From: Fulvivirga ligni
Lineage (GTDB): Bacteria > Bacteroidota > Bacteroidia > Cytophagales > Cyclobacteriaceae
NCBI RefSeq assembly: GCF_021389935.1
Contig: NZ_CP089979.1
Location: 5,251,001-5,315,000, forward strand
DNA length: 64,000 nt
Direction: 5' to 3'
Each line of letters begins with the position of its first letter. Position 1 is the first letter of the stretch. A program made the position numbers and the translations under genes. The notes beneath the pieces are model-generated. The model was not told where the DNA came from. It worked only from the letters and a program-made list of their open reading frames with translations, and did no database searches. This document shows, piece after piece, positions 53,037 through 61,240 of this stretch.

Positions 53037-54206
53037 TTGACTACGAATAAATTACCAAAATCACTACTTATACTCATGGCAGCCAGCACCGGACTGGTGG
53101 TGGCTAATAATTACTATAACCAGCCACTACTAGGAGAAATGGCGCGATCATTCCATGTGGCGGAGACTGAGGTCAGCTTCATTCCTATGCTTACACAAAT
53201 TGGTTATGCTGTAGGGCTTTTCTTAATAGTACCGTTAGGAGATAAATACGAACGAAAAAAGCTTATATTATCAGATTTCATATTTATAATCGCCGCACTA
53301 TTAGCAGCTGCTGTAGCTCCAAATTTAGTCACGCTGATGATCGCCAGCTTTTTCATAGGTCTAAGCTCGGTACTACCTCAACTATTCGTTCCTATGGCAG
53401 CACAGCTGGCTACTGATGAAAAGAGAGGAGCATCCATCGGCACTATGATGACCGGAATGCTCGTAGGAATTTTGGGTTCCAGAACTATAAGCGGCTTTGT
53501 AGGAGCACACCTGGGCTGGAGGTCCATGTATTTCATTGCTGCCGGCATTATGGTTTTATTATGGATCCTTCTGAAAATTAAACTTCCGACGCTTAAACCA
53601 GAATTCAGTGGCAACTACGGACAGTTACTAAAATCTATCATTCACCAGTTCAAAACCAGGCCTAGATTGCGAATAGCAGCTGTAAGAGGAGCATTTGATT
53701 TTGCCAGTTTTAGTATTTTCTGGACTACGCTGGTTTTCCTATTAGAAGGAGAACCTTTTAATATGGGTAGCGATGCTGCTGGGTCATTTGGTTTTGCAGG
53801 CATAGCGGGAGCCATAGCAGCTTCTTATGTAGGCAGGTTAGCAGATAAGCATGACAAAAGCAAAATAGTAATAGGTGCTGTAATAATTATAGCCATCTCC
53901 TGGGTGATATTGGGCCTCTCTCATGCCAGCATCATAGGCTTAATCATCGGAGCTATACTCCTGGATCTTGGCGTACAATCAGTTCATATTACCAACCAAA
54001 CCATAATTTTCGAAGGAAATCCATCTGAAAGAAACAGAATTAATACTGTGTACATGGTTCTCTATTTCATTGGCGGCGCCACCGGAACCCTCATCGGCGG
54101 CCTGGCCTGGACTCACTTTCAGTGGACCGGTGTTTGCGTAGCAGGAGGTGCTTTTGGGTTATTAGTTTTGCTCACACATTTGGGCTTTGGAAGGTCATTG
54201 AAGTGA
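53037..54206 (+). CDS. MFS transporter
   Basis: A 389-residue protein with about 12 helices. It begins KSLLILMAASTGLVVANNYYNQPLLGEMARSF, a pattern seen in YfcJ/SotB-like sugar or drug exporters, and has motif A as GDKYERKKLILSD near 60. The start is a TTG at 53037 (no ATG lies before the first helix). Last gene of the cluster; no clear terminator is visible behind it. Confidence 0.85.
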   Translation: MTTNKLPKSLLILMAASTGLVVANNYYNQPLLGEMARSFHVAETEVSFIPMLTQIGYAVGLFLIVPLGDKYERKKLILSDFIFIIAALLAAAVAPNLVTLMIASFFIGLSSVLPQLFVPMAAQLATDEKRGASIGTMMTGMLVGILGSRTISGFVGAHLGWRSMYFIAAGIMVLLWILLKIKLPTLKPEFSGNYGQLLKSIIHQFKTRPRLRIAAVRGAFDFASFSIFWTTLVFLLEGEPFNMGSDAAGSFGFAGIAGAIAASYVGRLADKHDKSKIVIGAVIIIAISWVILGLSHASIIGLIIGAILLDLGVQSVHITNQTIIFEGNPSERNRINTVYMVLYFIGGATGTLIGGLAWTHFQWTGVCVAGGAFGLLVLLTHLGFGRSLK

Positions 54207-54281
54207 AGGTTTGGTGATCGCACTGGCATTACAAATGCCATTGTCAACAAATCCTCGTCACAGACGAGGATTAGGTATTTA

Positions 54282-54520
54282 GGCCGGTAGTTTTGTTGGT
54301 GATAACACCATAAAAGGCAAGAATACGCATAAATACAAATCTTGCTGCTCAGTCGTGCGGTGAAACAATATTGAAAAACAGACCTATCTCAAGTCCTTAG
54401 TGGTAGGGCATATCTATGAAATGCCTGTGTTCTCGGAAGACCTTGCAGCAAGAAAGATTTTTTTGTTACTTTTTTGATCGACTGCAAAAAAGTAAAGAAA
54501 CCGAAGTTATGGAATGCGAA
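54282..54520. repeat. Family-C interspersed repeat, copy 1
   Basis: Begins GGTAGTTTTGTTGGTG and ends around the hairpin TTACTTTTTTG...CAAAAAAGTAA. Shared with copies at 54608, 59382 and 60595. The gap 54207-54754 (548 bases) holds only this, copy 2 and a short inverted CTCGTCACAGACGAGG near 54254; no gene is seen. Confidence 0.75.
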
Positions 54521-54607
54521 AGTGATAATTGCATTACAAATACTAGGTTCTGCAAATCCAATTAAAAACAAGGGTAGCAGATGAAGACACCTACTAAAGC
54601 CAAGGGA

Positions 54608-54738
54608 TAGGCTGGTAGTTTTGTTGGTGATAACACCAACAAAGGCAAGAGAGACTTAGTCATGCGGTGAAAGATTTTGTAAAACAGACTCTTTTTAAGT
54701 CCTTAGTGGCAGGTATACCTACTTTGATCGACCGCAAA
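54608..54738. repeat. Family-C interspersed repeat, copy 2 (shortened)
   Basis: Keeps the GTAGTTTTGTTGGTGATAACACCAAC hairpin start in parts and the AAGTCCTTAGTGGCAGG segment, but lacks most of the central and right parts. Ends near the stop of the 54755 gene. Confidence 0.65.
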
Positions 54739-54754
54739 AATCATCATCTATCTC

Positions 54755-55378
54755 TTACTCCACGCAGCTGTTATTATAAAAATCTACCATCAGGAAAATG
54801 TCCTTTTTAGTGATATACCTGTTCTCTATAAGCGCCACCAATTTGGGGCAGTCTTTAAAGTATTCTGCCATTTCTCTTTTAAATGGTGTTTCTATTCTGT
54901 GCAATTCTTGTTCTGAGAACTGAAGTAAATATAAATGTGAAATGGATTGACCTCCGCCCATGACCATACCATTGGCATCTATCATGGGACCTGTATTAAA
55001 TGTTTGAGCCAACTCATAGAGATTTAGGGCGCCTTCTTTCAATATTCTTATGAAAATTTCTGAGCCAGCACCTTTTATTACCTCACCTTTGCCGTCAAAA
55101 TTGGGAACCACCACCATAGTTATGATCTCATCTTTGTTTGCGAGTATCACTTTATCCACACCACTGGGATCCAGATTTCGAAGGCTGTTTCCTTGATAAT
55201 ATTTCATTCCCTCCTGAATAATGTGATATTTGGGATTACCTGAAAGAAAGTCAACCGGTATTCTGAATTTTACCTCCTCAACGCTGCCGTCTAAATAGAA
55301 TATTTTACCCTTGAGGTTTTTAGCCGCAACCGCACTAGAAATTGTTACAAGCATGAAGAACAATACTAAGTATCTCAT
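54755..55378 (-). CDS. Exported protein, paralogue of 59740-60354
   Basis: A 207-residue protein with signal peptide MRYLVLFFMLVTISSAVAA. It resembles the 59740 product: KGKIFYLDGSVEEVKFRIP versus EGKIIYEDHTEEVVFDVP at the start, and FKDCPKLVALIENRYITKK versus LKDCPEVVELVNNKHFKRK near the end, both closing with FYN and a Cys. Family unknown. The frame extends 20 codons upstream into 55438, but the signal peptide fixes the start at 55378. Confidence 0.75.
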   Translation of the reverse strand: MRYLVLFFMLVTISSAVAAKNLKGKIFYLDGSVEEVKFRIPVDFLSGNPKYHIIQEGMKYYQGNSLRNLDPSGVDKVILANKDEIITMVVVPNFDGKGEVIKGAGSEIFIRILKEGALNLYELAQTFNTGPMIDANGMVMGGGQSISHLYLLQFSEQELHRIETPFKREMAEYFKDCPKLVALIENRYITKKDIFLMVDFYNNSCVE

Positions 55379-55395
55379 CTTTGAATGATTTTGAC

Positions 55396-55977
55396 CTACC
55401 TGATTATATCGAAAATAAATACTACAGCAAACATCCACCCAGTATACATTAAGGTATAACCCAAAGCATAAGCTGCTGAAGCAGAAAAACTCCCCCTAGT
55501 TTGAGGAGACCTGGAAAACACTGCCTTTAAAGCTCGAAAAAACACCCAATAGAGCATTGCTAATATTAGAATTAACGAAATCCAGAGCACAAATTCAAAC
55601 ACGAGCATCAGTATCAACATTACTATACTCATCACAATCCACCAAAGGATAGATAATAGCAAATTGGTAAATGGATTATCATCCCCATCAACCTCTCCAA
55701 ACTCGGGCATACTTCCTGCCCCTGTTATGATACTTCCCATTTCATAACTGTTGATTTCAGGCATGTCATTCACAAGCTTTAGCCCCTTATATAAACCATA
55801 AGTCATGAATAAAAATAATGAAAAGCCTATAATCGCAAGTGAAATATAAAAGTTGTTGGTCAGGCTCCTGCTGTAGTTAATTCCGGTGGCATAGATCGTG
55901 ATAACAGTTACAGCTATAACTAATACAGATATAATAAATACAGATTTACCCTTAAGATAGGTTTCTCGAGCTTTCAT
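55396..55977 (-). CDS. Multi-pass membrane protein, unknown
   Basis: A 193-residue protein with five to six helices (VFIISVLVIAVTVITIYATG; FYISLAIIGFSLFLFMTYGLY; LLLSILWWIVMSIVMLILMLVFEFVLWISLILILAML; ALGYTLMYTGWMFAVVFIF). Seventeen bases upstream of the exported protein at 54755, so the two are probably one operon. No family recognised. Confidence 0.75.
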   Translation of the reverse strand: MKARETYLKGKSVFIISVLVIAVTVITIYATGINYSRSLTNNFYISLAIIGFSLFLFMTYGLYKGLKLVNDMPEINSYEMGSIITGAGSMPEFGEVDGDDNPFTNLLLSILWWIVMSIVMLILMLVFEFVLWISLILILAMLYWVFFRALKAVFSRSPQTRGSFSASAAYALGYTLMYTGWMFAVVFIFDIIR

Positions 55978-56228
55978 AGATCACCAACTAGACTGGTGAA
56001 CAAATTAATTATATTATTAAAAAAATAAAATTTATAATCCGTTAAAGTAGCATGACTATTATCACAAGTTGGTAATAGTAAAAGCTTATCATCAAACCAT
56101 AATAGCTGAGAGTTCTAGAGTTTAAAAAAAAATCATTTTTTGAATAGGGGATATTAAGATCAAGATTGTATTAAATACAATTAACACTTCCAGAATTCTG
56201 GAAATTTTTTACACCTAAATCCATAACA

Positions 56229-56774
56229 ATGAAAAAAACATTAAAAATTTCGTTTCTAATCCTTTTAACCACCTTATTCATTTACTCATGTCAAGAAACT
56301 GAAGAACAAATACTCGAAAGTGAAGAACTTACAGAACAAGACATTTTGGCTATTCAAAAGCAATTAGAAGAGAATCTATCACAACTTAATATAACTAAAG
56401 CTTCTCAGGTGGCAGCCAGCTATTCTTCCTTTCAGGAATTTATGGAACAAGCTTCTATTGAAGAAAAAGCTCTTTTCAGAGGCACAAATACCATTTATCA
56501 AAAGCTTGAGAATAGACTTAAAACCACCATTAAAAGCAAAGGCGTAAAATTTGTAAGTAGTCAATTTACTTCCACATCCAAAACCAATACAAATGCGCTT
56601 AAGGATACCAACTGTTATGACATTTGTTTAATGGAATCTCACGAGGTGTGGTTTGATACTTATGCTAGCACAGGAGACATGCAGACAGCGAATACGGCAC
56701 AATCCTTCTACTATGCTGGTTGCTCTTATGGATGTACAGCATCAAATGGGGATCCAGACGATTTAATTTATTAA
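56229..56774 (+). CDS. Small lipoprotein with Cys-rich tail
   Basis: A 181-residue lipoprotein (FLILLTTLFIYSC, Cys21). The middle is helical and Glu/Gln/Ser-rich, and the C-terminus has four Cys (NCYDICLMES and AGCSYGCTASNG), likely two disulfides. No family recognised. Start ATG at 56229 with an AT-rich leader. It stands alone between convergent and divergent neighbours. Confidence 0.75.
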   Translation: MKKTLKISFLILLTTLFIYSCQETEEQILESEELTEQDILAIQKQLEENLSQLNITKASQVAASYSSFQEFMEQASIEEKALFRGTNTIYQKLENRLKTTIKSKGVKFVSSQFTSTSKTNTNALKDTNCYDICLMESHEVWFDTYASTGDMQTANTAQSFYYAGCSYGCTASNGDPDDLIY

Positions 56775-56871
56775 TAATTTGCTAATTAAGTCACATGTAA
56801 AAATGTGGCTTAATGAGCAAATTTATTTTCCAATATATCAAACAAAGTCTCCTTAGCACATTCAATGATGA

Positions 56872-57309
56872 TTACCTCCAAACAAACCTCTCTTTCATCT
56901 TTGAAACGGCTCCAAGCTTTTTATAAAACCCAATGGCAGCTTTATTAAAACTCGGGGTTTGCCACTGAATGTGGTCACATTCTTCTTTTATGGCCAATTG
57001 CCATATCTCTTGCATCAATCTCATTCCCAACCCTTTACCTCTTGCCTCCTCTTGAAGGTATAAGCAATCGAGATATAAATAGGAACAGGCATGCCAGGTA
57101 GAATATTGCTTCATAACTGAAGCATAGCCTACCAGATTATCCGCCTGCTCCACTACCAGACATTGAATGACTTGATTCTTAAATAGTAGCTCGGAAAGTT
57201 TTTCTGCCAAATGATCTACCTCAATATCACTCTTTTCGTATTCAGCATGCTGTTTACATAGTTCTGCTATTGCTGCAACATCATTCATCTTCGCCGGTCT
57301 AATAATCAT
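56872..57309 (-). CDS. GNAT-family N-acetyltransferase
   Basis: A 145-residue protein with the acetyl-CoA motif QEEARGKGLGMRLMQEI near 87-103 (Q/RxxGxG/A), preceded by the strand LYLDCLYL. N-terminal IIRPAKMNDVAAIAELCKQH is typical of GNAT. Substrate unknown. It lies 3 bases after the rhodanese gene and is probably co-transcribed. Confidence 0.92.
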   Translation of the reverse strand: MIIRPAKMNDVAAIAELCKQHAEYEKSDIEVDHLAEKLSELLFKNQVIQCLVVEQADNLVGYASVMKQYSTWHACSYLYLDCLYLQEEARGKGLGMRLMQEIWQLAIKEECDHIQWQTPSFNKAAIGFYKKLGAVSKMKERFVWR

Positions 57310-57312
57310 AGG

Positions 57313-57705
57313 TTAACAAGCACATCTCATGGTTACTCCAGAAGTGCCATTAGTACCTTCAGTAGCGTAACCATCTAATTTCCACCAGGCAATACCACCA
57401 ATGAGCTCCTTCACTTTAAACCCAAGACGAGCCATATTCAGTGCTGCTTTTGTGGAAGCATTACAGCCAATTCCATCGCAATAACACACATAGGTTTTTG
57501 ATTTATCCAGATGACTGGTAGATTCTTCGTTCATCTCTCTATGAGGTAGATTGATGGCCATTGGAATATGTTCTTTCCGATATCCAAATTCCTTTCTGGC
57601 GTCGATAACTACTACATCTTCTTCGGCTTCCAATGCATCAAATAGATCTGATGGATCCATTTCGTAGTTCAATTTGCATTCGTAAAATTCAGTTTGACTT
57701 AGCAT
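57313..57705 (-). CDS. Rhodanese-like sulfurtransferase
   Basis: A 130-residue single rhodanese domain: VVVIDARKEFGYRKEHIPMAINLP, and the active-site loop CYCDGIGCNASTKAA with the catalytic Cys followed by a GxGCxxS loop. The sequence ends MRCAC. The ATG at 57705 is preferred over a TTG eight codons earlier. Divergent from the LysR regulator next door, which probably controls this pair. Confidence 0.88.
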   Translation of the reverse strand: MLSQTEFYECKLNYEMDPSDLFDALEAEEDVVVIDARKEFGYRKEHIPMAINLPHREMNEESTSHLDKSKTYVCYCDGIGCNASTKAALNMARLGFKVKELIGGIAWWKLDGYATEGTNGTSGVTMRCAC

Positions 57706-57837
57706 AGTTTTAAGATTTAAGTTGTACAAATGTAATTTCAGGTATTACACCGGCCTAGTTCTGAAAATGAGGTATTCTCAGCCATAGCTGAAAAATTCTC
57801 AAACTGTCACATTATTATATTTATTAACTTGGTCTCC

Positions 57838-58740
57838 ATGGAAATCAAGCATTTCAGACTCATTAAAACCATCGCAGATGAGGGCAGCATTGCTAACTCT
57901 GCGGAAAAACTTTTTCTCACTCAATCTGCTCTTAGCCACCAGCTTAGAGAACTTGAAGAAAGGGTGGGATTCAAGGTATTTTTAAGAACAAGGAACAACT
58001 GGGAGCTCACTGAAGAGGGCCAGGCACTCTATAAGTTAGCAAATAAAATCCTAGATAGCATAGAAAAAGGCTTCAAGAATATTGAAGAGATAAGAAAGGG
58101 CTCAGCCGGACTTATAAAAGTGAGTACAGAATGCTATTCATTCTATCAGGGGCTCTCATCTTTTATCCAAAAAATGGGCTTATTATATCCAGAAATTACG
58201 GTAGATCTTATACTGGAAGCCACACATCACCCCATTAGCAAGCTACTCTCTCAGGATATTGATATAGCTATAGTCACCCGCCAACCAAATCATGAAAAGC
58301 TAGTAAATTTTGAGATCTATGAAGATGAAATCTATGCCATTATGCATAAAGAGCACTTACTAGCCAAAAAACATTTCCTGGATACGCAGGATTTTCAGGA
58401 TTTGCACTTGATCATTCACTCTTTTCCTCTCGAAACAGTATCAGTTTACGAACAGTTTCTAAAACCTAATCAGGTAACTCCTTCAAAAATATCGGCCATA
58501 CCGCTAACTGAAGTGGCCCTGGAAATGGTAAGCGCTAACATGGGCGTTACATGTATGCCTCTGTGGGCATTAAAAGCATTTAAATTACCTCAAGAGTTGA
58601 GCTTTAAACGTATCGGGCAGCATGGACTAAAGAGAAAGCACTTTTTAGTGGCACGAGAGAGTGATCAGCACAAAAAATATATTAATGATTTTATCATCAA
58701 CTTCTTAGAAACCTTTAGTGAAGTGAAACTGGACCATTAA
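57838..58740 (+). CDS. LysR-family transcriptional regulator
   Basis: A 300-residue protein. The N-terminal helix-turn-helix is MEIKHFRLIKTIADEGSIANSAEKLFLTQSALSHQLRELEERVG, followed by the substrate-binding domain (IKVSTECYSFYQGLSSF...DIDIAIVTRQ). Divergent from the rhodanese/GNAT pair. Start ATG at 57838 chosen over a TTG three codons earlier. The end overlaps the convergent gene at 58715 by 26 bases. Confidence 0.93.
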   Translation: MEIKHFRLIKTIADEGSIANSAEKLFLTQSALSHQLRELEERVGFKVFLRTRNNWELTEEGQALYKLANKILDSIEKGFKNIEEIRKGSAGLIKVSTECYSFYQGLSSFIQKMGLLYPEITVDLILEATHHPISKLLSQDIDIAIVTRQPNHEKLVNFEIYEDEIYAIMHKEHLLAKKHFLDTQDFQDLHLIIHSFPLETVSVYEQFLKPNQVTPSKISAIPLTEVALEMVSANMGVTCMPLWALKAFKLPQELSFKRIGQHGLKRKHFLVARESDQHKKYINDFIINFLETFSEVKLDH

Positions 58741-59251
58741 AGTCAAAGGTCATTCCTCCTTTTTCATCAATGGACATTAACTTGATGTTTCTATTTACCA
58801 AAATTTCACCTTTACGTAAATCTATAACGGTCAATAATCCATAAGAGCTGGCATAAGTGTACCCTGTAAGTACTAAATAATCATATTTATCTGAATGACA
58901 AACAATGGCATTTTTTGAATTAACCGTACTTTGAGTTAATAAATCACCTGCAATTGAATTACCATCCTGAATCTTCACCCATCCTTCACTATTAGTAAAA
59001 GTCACATTATACTGCTCATTCTTTAATGTCACAGATAAAAAATCTCCAGGATCATTCCAATCTGGCGCCATTGCCAAAGTTACTGTAGTTTTCCCTACAC
59101 CATCCACATTAACATGAAAGGTTTCTATGGCTTTCAGATGTGTAGTGGACTTCAATTCGTGTAACGGCTCCTTAATCGATAGATTAGTCTGGCTAAAAGA
59201 TGGAATGGCTATAGTGACACAAAGGATGAGGAGGATGGATTTTAATTTCAT
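58715..59251 (-). CDS. Small exported protein, unknown
   Basis: A 178-residue protein with signal peptide MKLKSILLILCVTIAIPSFSQ. The mature part is beta-rich with DWNDPGDFLSVTLKNEQYNVTF near 66 and YLVLTGYTYASSYGLLTVIDL near 125. No family recognised. Its 3' end overlaps the LysR gene end by 26 bases (convergent). Confidence 0.7.
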   Translation of the reverse strand: MKLKSILLILCVTIAIPSFSQTNLSIKEPLHELKSTTHLKAIETFHVNVDGVGKTTVTLAMAPDWNDPGDFLSVTLKNEQYNVTFTNSEGWVKIQDGNSIAGDLLTQSTVNSKNAIVCHSDKYDYLVLTGYTYASSYGLLTVIDLRKGEILVNRNIKLMSIDEKGGMTFDFNGPVSLH

Positions 59252-59381
59252 TTCCCTAATTATATTATTTATATAAATGAAACAATTTTAATTTTTATTT
59301 GAAACGATTAAGGCATTTTATTATTGTGGACATGATATGCATGCAGTCAAGTTGAAGAAACCTACGAAAGCGAAGGATTCA

Positions 59382-59615
59382 GTTGGTAGTTTTGTTGGTG
59401 ATAACACCAACAAAGGCACTAAGATGCATACATGCAAATCTTGCTGCTCAGTCGTGTGAATAATCTTAAATGAAAAACAGGTTTATCGCAAGTCCTTAGT
59501 AGCAGGGCATATCTATGGAATAATGCCGCTCTCGGAAGACCTTGCAGCAAGAAAGATTTTTTTGTTACTTTTTTGATCGATTGCAAAAAAGTAAAGGAAC
59601 CTTAGCTATGAAATG
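59382..59615. repeat. Family-C interspersed repeat, copy 3
   Basis: Nearly full-length: GGTAGTTTTGTTGGTG start, AAATCTTGCTGCTCAGTCG, AAGTCCTTAGTAGCAGGG, GCAGCAAGAAAG and the TTACTTTTTTG hairpin. The gap 59252-59739 holds nothing else that I can support. Confidence 0.8.
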
Positions 59616-59739
59616 AACCCCTTAGCAATAATCGCAGCGCAAATGCCAAGCACCAAGAATCCTCGTTGAAAACTAGGATTAGGGAAAGTGATTTGGCAGA
59701 TAGAAACCTGGAAAGGACCAGGAATAAGTTTGTAGAAGA

Positions 59740-60354
59740 TCAATCGCCGCAATGGCTATTATAATAATCAACAATCTCTTCCAGGTGTTTTCTCTTGAAA
59801 TGTTTGTTATTAACTAATTCAACTACTTCAGGGCAGTCTTTCAGAATTCTGCTAATAAATCGATCAAAGCCTCTCTTCATCACATACTTTAAAGGCCCAT
59901 CCCCTACTTGCATATATAAGTTTAATTCAAGTGTCTTACCAGAATTATTATTCGAATATCTACTCTCATGTTGTAAATAGCTTTCATGATCATACAACTT
60001 CAGCTTTCCATTTTGCTTCCTATGCACAAATGAATAAGGTTCATTGTGATTAATGAGATAATGACCACCATTTTCATGTTCGGTATTAAACGATATTAAA
60101 ACAATCGCATCTCCTTTGTAATTAAAGCGTATCTCCTTGGCATCTTGCGGTAATACAACCTTCTCATTATTTTCATGATCAAAATAAGTAATTCCTGACT
60201 GAATTTTAATGTATTTGATACTACCCGAACGCATTGGCACATCAAAAACTACCTCTTCTGTATGATCCTCATAAATTATTTTTCCTTCAATTTTCTTAGC
60301 TTCCGCGGAAAGCGTGATTAATAAAAAGGTAATGGCAAAAATTAATATTCTCAT
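59740..60354 (-). CDS. Exported protein, paralogue of 54755-55378
   Basis: A 204-residue protein with signal peptide MRILIFAITFLLITLSAEA. Similar to the 54755 product at both ends (see that entry), while the middle differs and is rich in His, Asn and Tyr. Family unknown; a stress or surface role cannot be judged. Flanked by repeat-filled gaps on both sides. Confidence 0.75.
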   Translation of the reverse strand: MRILIFAITFLLITLSAEAKKIEGKIIYEDHTEEVVFDVPMRSGSIKYIKIQSGITYFDHENNEKVVLPQDAKEIRFNYKGDAIVLISFNTEHENGGHYLINHNEPYSFVHRKQNGKLKLYDHESYLQHESRYSNNNSGKTLELNLYMQVGDGPLKYVMKRGFDRFISRILKDCPEVVELVNNKHFKRKHLEEIVDYYNSHCGD

Positions 60355-60503
60355 TCTAATCTTTTAATCTTTTACACCTACAAGTATAAAACAATCTTAA
60401 AAAAGATCATGAAATAAATATTTGCTATTGCTAAATCTTTCAAACATAGGGATGACGTTTGCTATATGTACGTGGTGCTTAAATAAAAAGCATCGTAGTT
60501 TCG

Positions 60504-60532
60504 TAGGTGGAGACACCTACGACGGCATGAAA
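60504..60532. repeat. Covarying hairpin module
   Basis: TTTCGTAGGTGGAGACACCTACGACGGC: stem GTAGGTG/CACCTAC with loop GAGA. The same module recurs near 60926 with GTAGGTG/CACCTAC, and near 61134 and 59390 with GTTGGTG/CACCAAC and loop ATAA. Confidence 0.7.
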
Positions 60533-60594
60533 TTTTAATTGCCTCCTTCTGTTAACTTTGATCGACGGGGCTCAGGGTGACTCGATGGTGGTCT

Positions 60595-60780
60595 TCAAAT
60601 CTTGCTGCTCAGTCGTGTGAATAATCTTAAAGGATAAACAGGTTTATCTCAAGTCCTTAGTGGCAGGGAATATCTATGGAATAATGCCGCTCTCGGAAGA
60701 CCTTGCAGCAAGAAAGACTTTTTTGTTACTTTTTTGGTCGATTGCAAAAAAGTAAAGGAACCTTGGCTATGAAAAGCAAG
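60595..60780. repeat. Family-C interspersed repeat, copy 4
   Basis: Lacks the first hairpin but keeps AAATCTTGCTGCTCAGTCG to the TTACTTTTTTGG...CAAAAAAGTAA hairpin. The gap 60355-61240 (886 bases) is made of this copy, two family-D repeats and three hairpin modules; no gene. Confidence 0.75.
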
Positions 60781-60783
60781 AAG

Positions 60784-60892
60784 GAATTCAGTAGTGTAGC
60801 GGAGGAATATCCGGAATCTTACTGTTGGGTTTCTAGAAGCTGAACAGCGAGATTCCGGCTCTCCGCTGCGCTGCGGCCGGAATGACGCTTTG
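60784..60892. repeat. Family-D interspersed repeat, copy 1
   Basis: GCGGAGGAATATCCGGAAT...GATTCCGGCTCTCCGCTGCGCTGCGGCCGGAATGACG. The outer GCGGAG and CTCCGC, and inner TCCGGAAT and GATTCCGG, form a long imperfect hairpin. Confidence 0.7.
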
Positions 60893-61009
60893 TTTGGGGT
60901 ATCTATGTCGAGATTACTGCCTGTAGTTTCGTAGGTGGAGACACCTACGAAGGCGAAAGTTAAATACTCATACATTACTAGCCATATCCGGGAACGTCAT
61001 TCCAAAATT

Positions 61010-61112
61010 ATGTAGCAGAGCGGAGGAATATCCGGAATTTTACTGTGAGGTTTACTAAAACTGATCAGCAAGATTCCGGCTCTCCGCTTCGCTGCGGCCG
61101 GAATGACGTTTG
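61010..61112. repeat. Family-D interspersed repeat, copy 2
   Basis: About 85% identical to copy 1 by eye and with the same hairpin architecture; the middle AAACTGATCAGCAAG segment differs. Confidence 0.7.
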
Positions 61113-61240
61113 CTAGATCGGTTCGTAGTTTCGTTGGTGATAACACCAACGAAGGCATAGAATCCACAAACCCTCATTGAAAACAAGAATTAGGATGGAG
61201 AAACCTACGAAAGACCAAGATTATTAAACCAGGCCACTCA

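Noticed and set aside
54389-54571. Open frames inside family-C repeats (also 60649-60975)
   Set aside because: They recur only because the repeat recurs and lack protein-like features.
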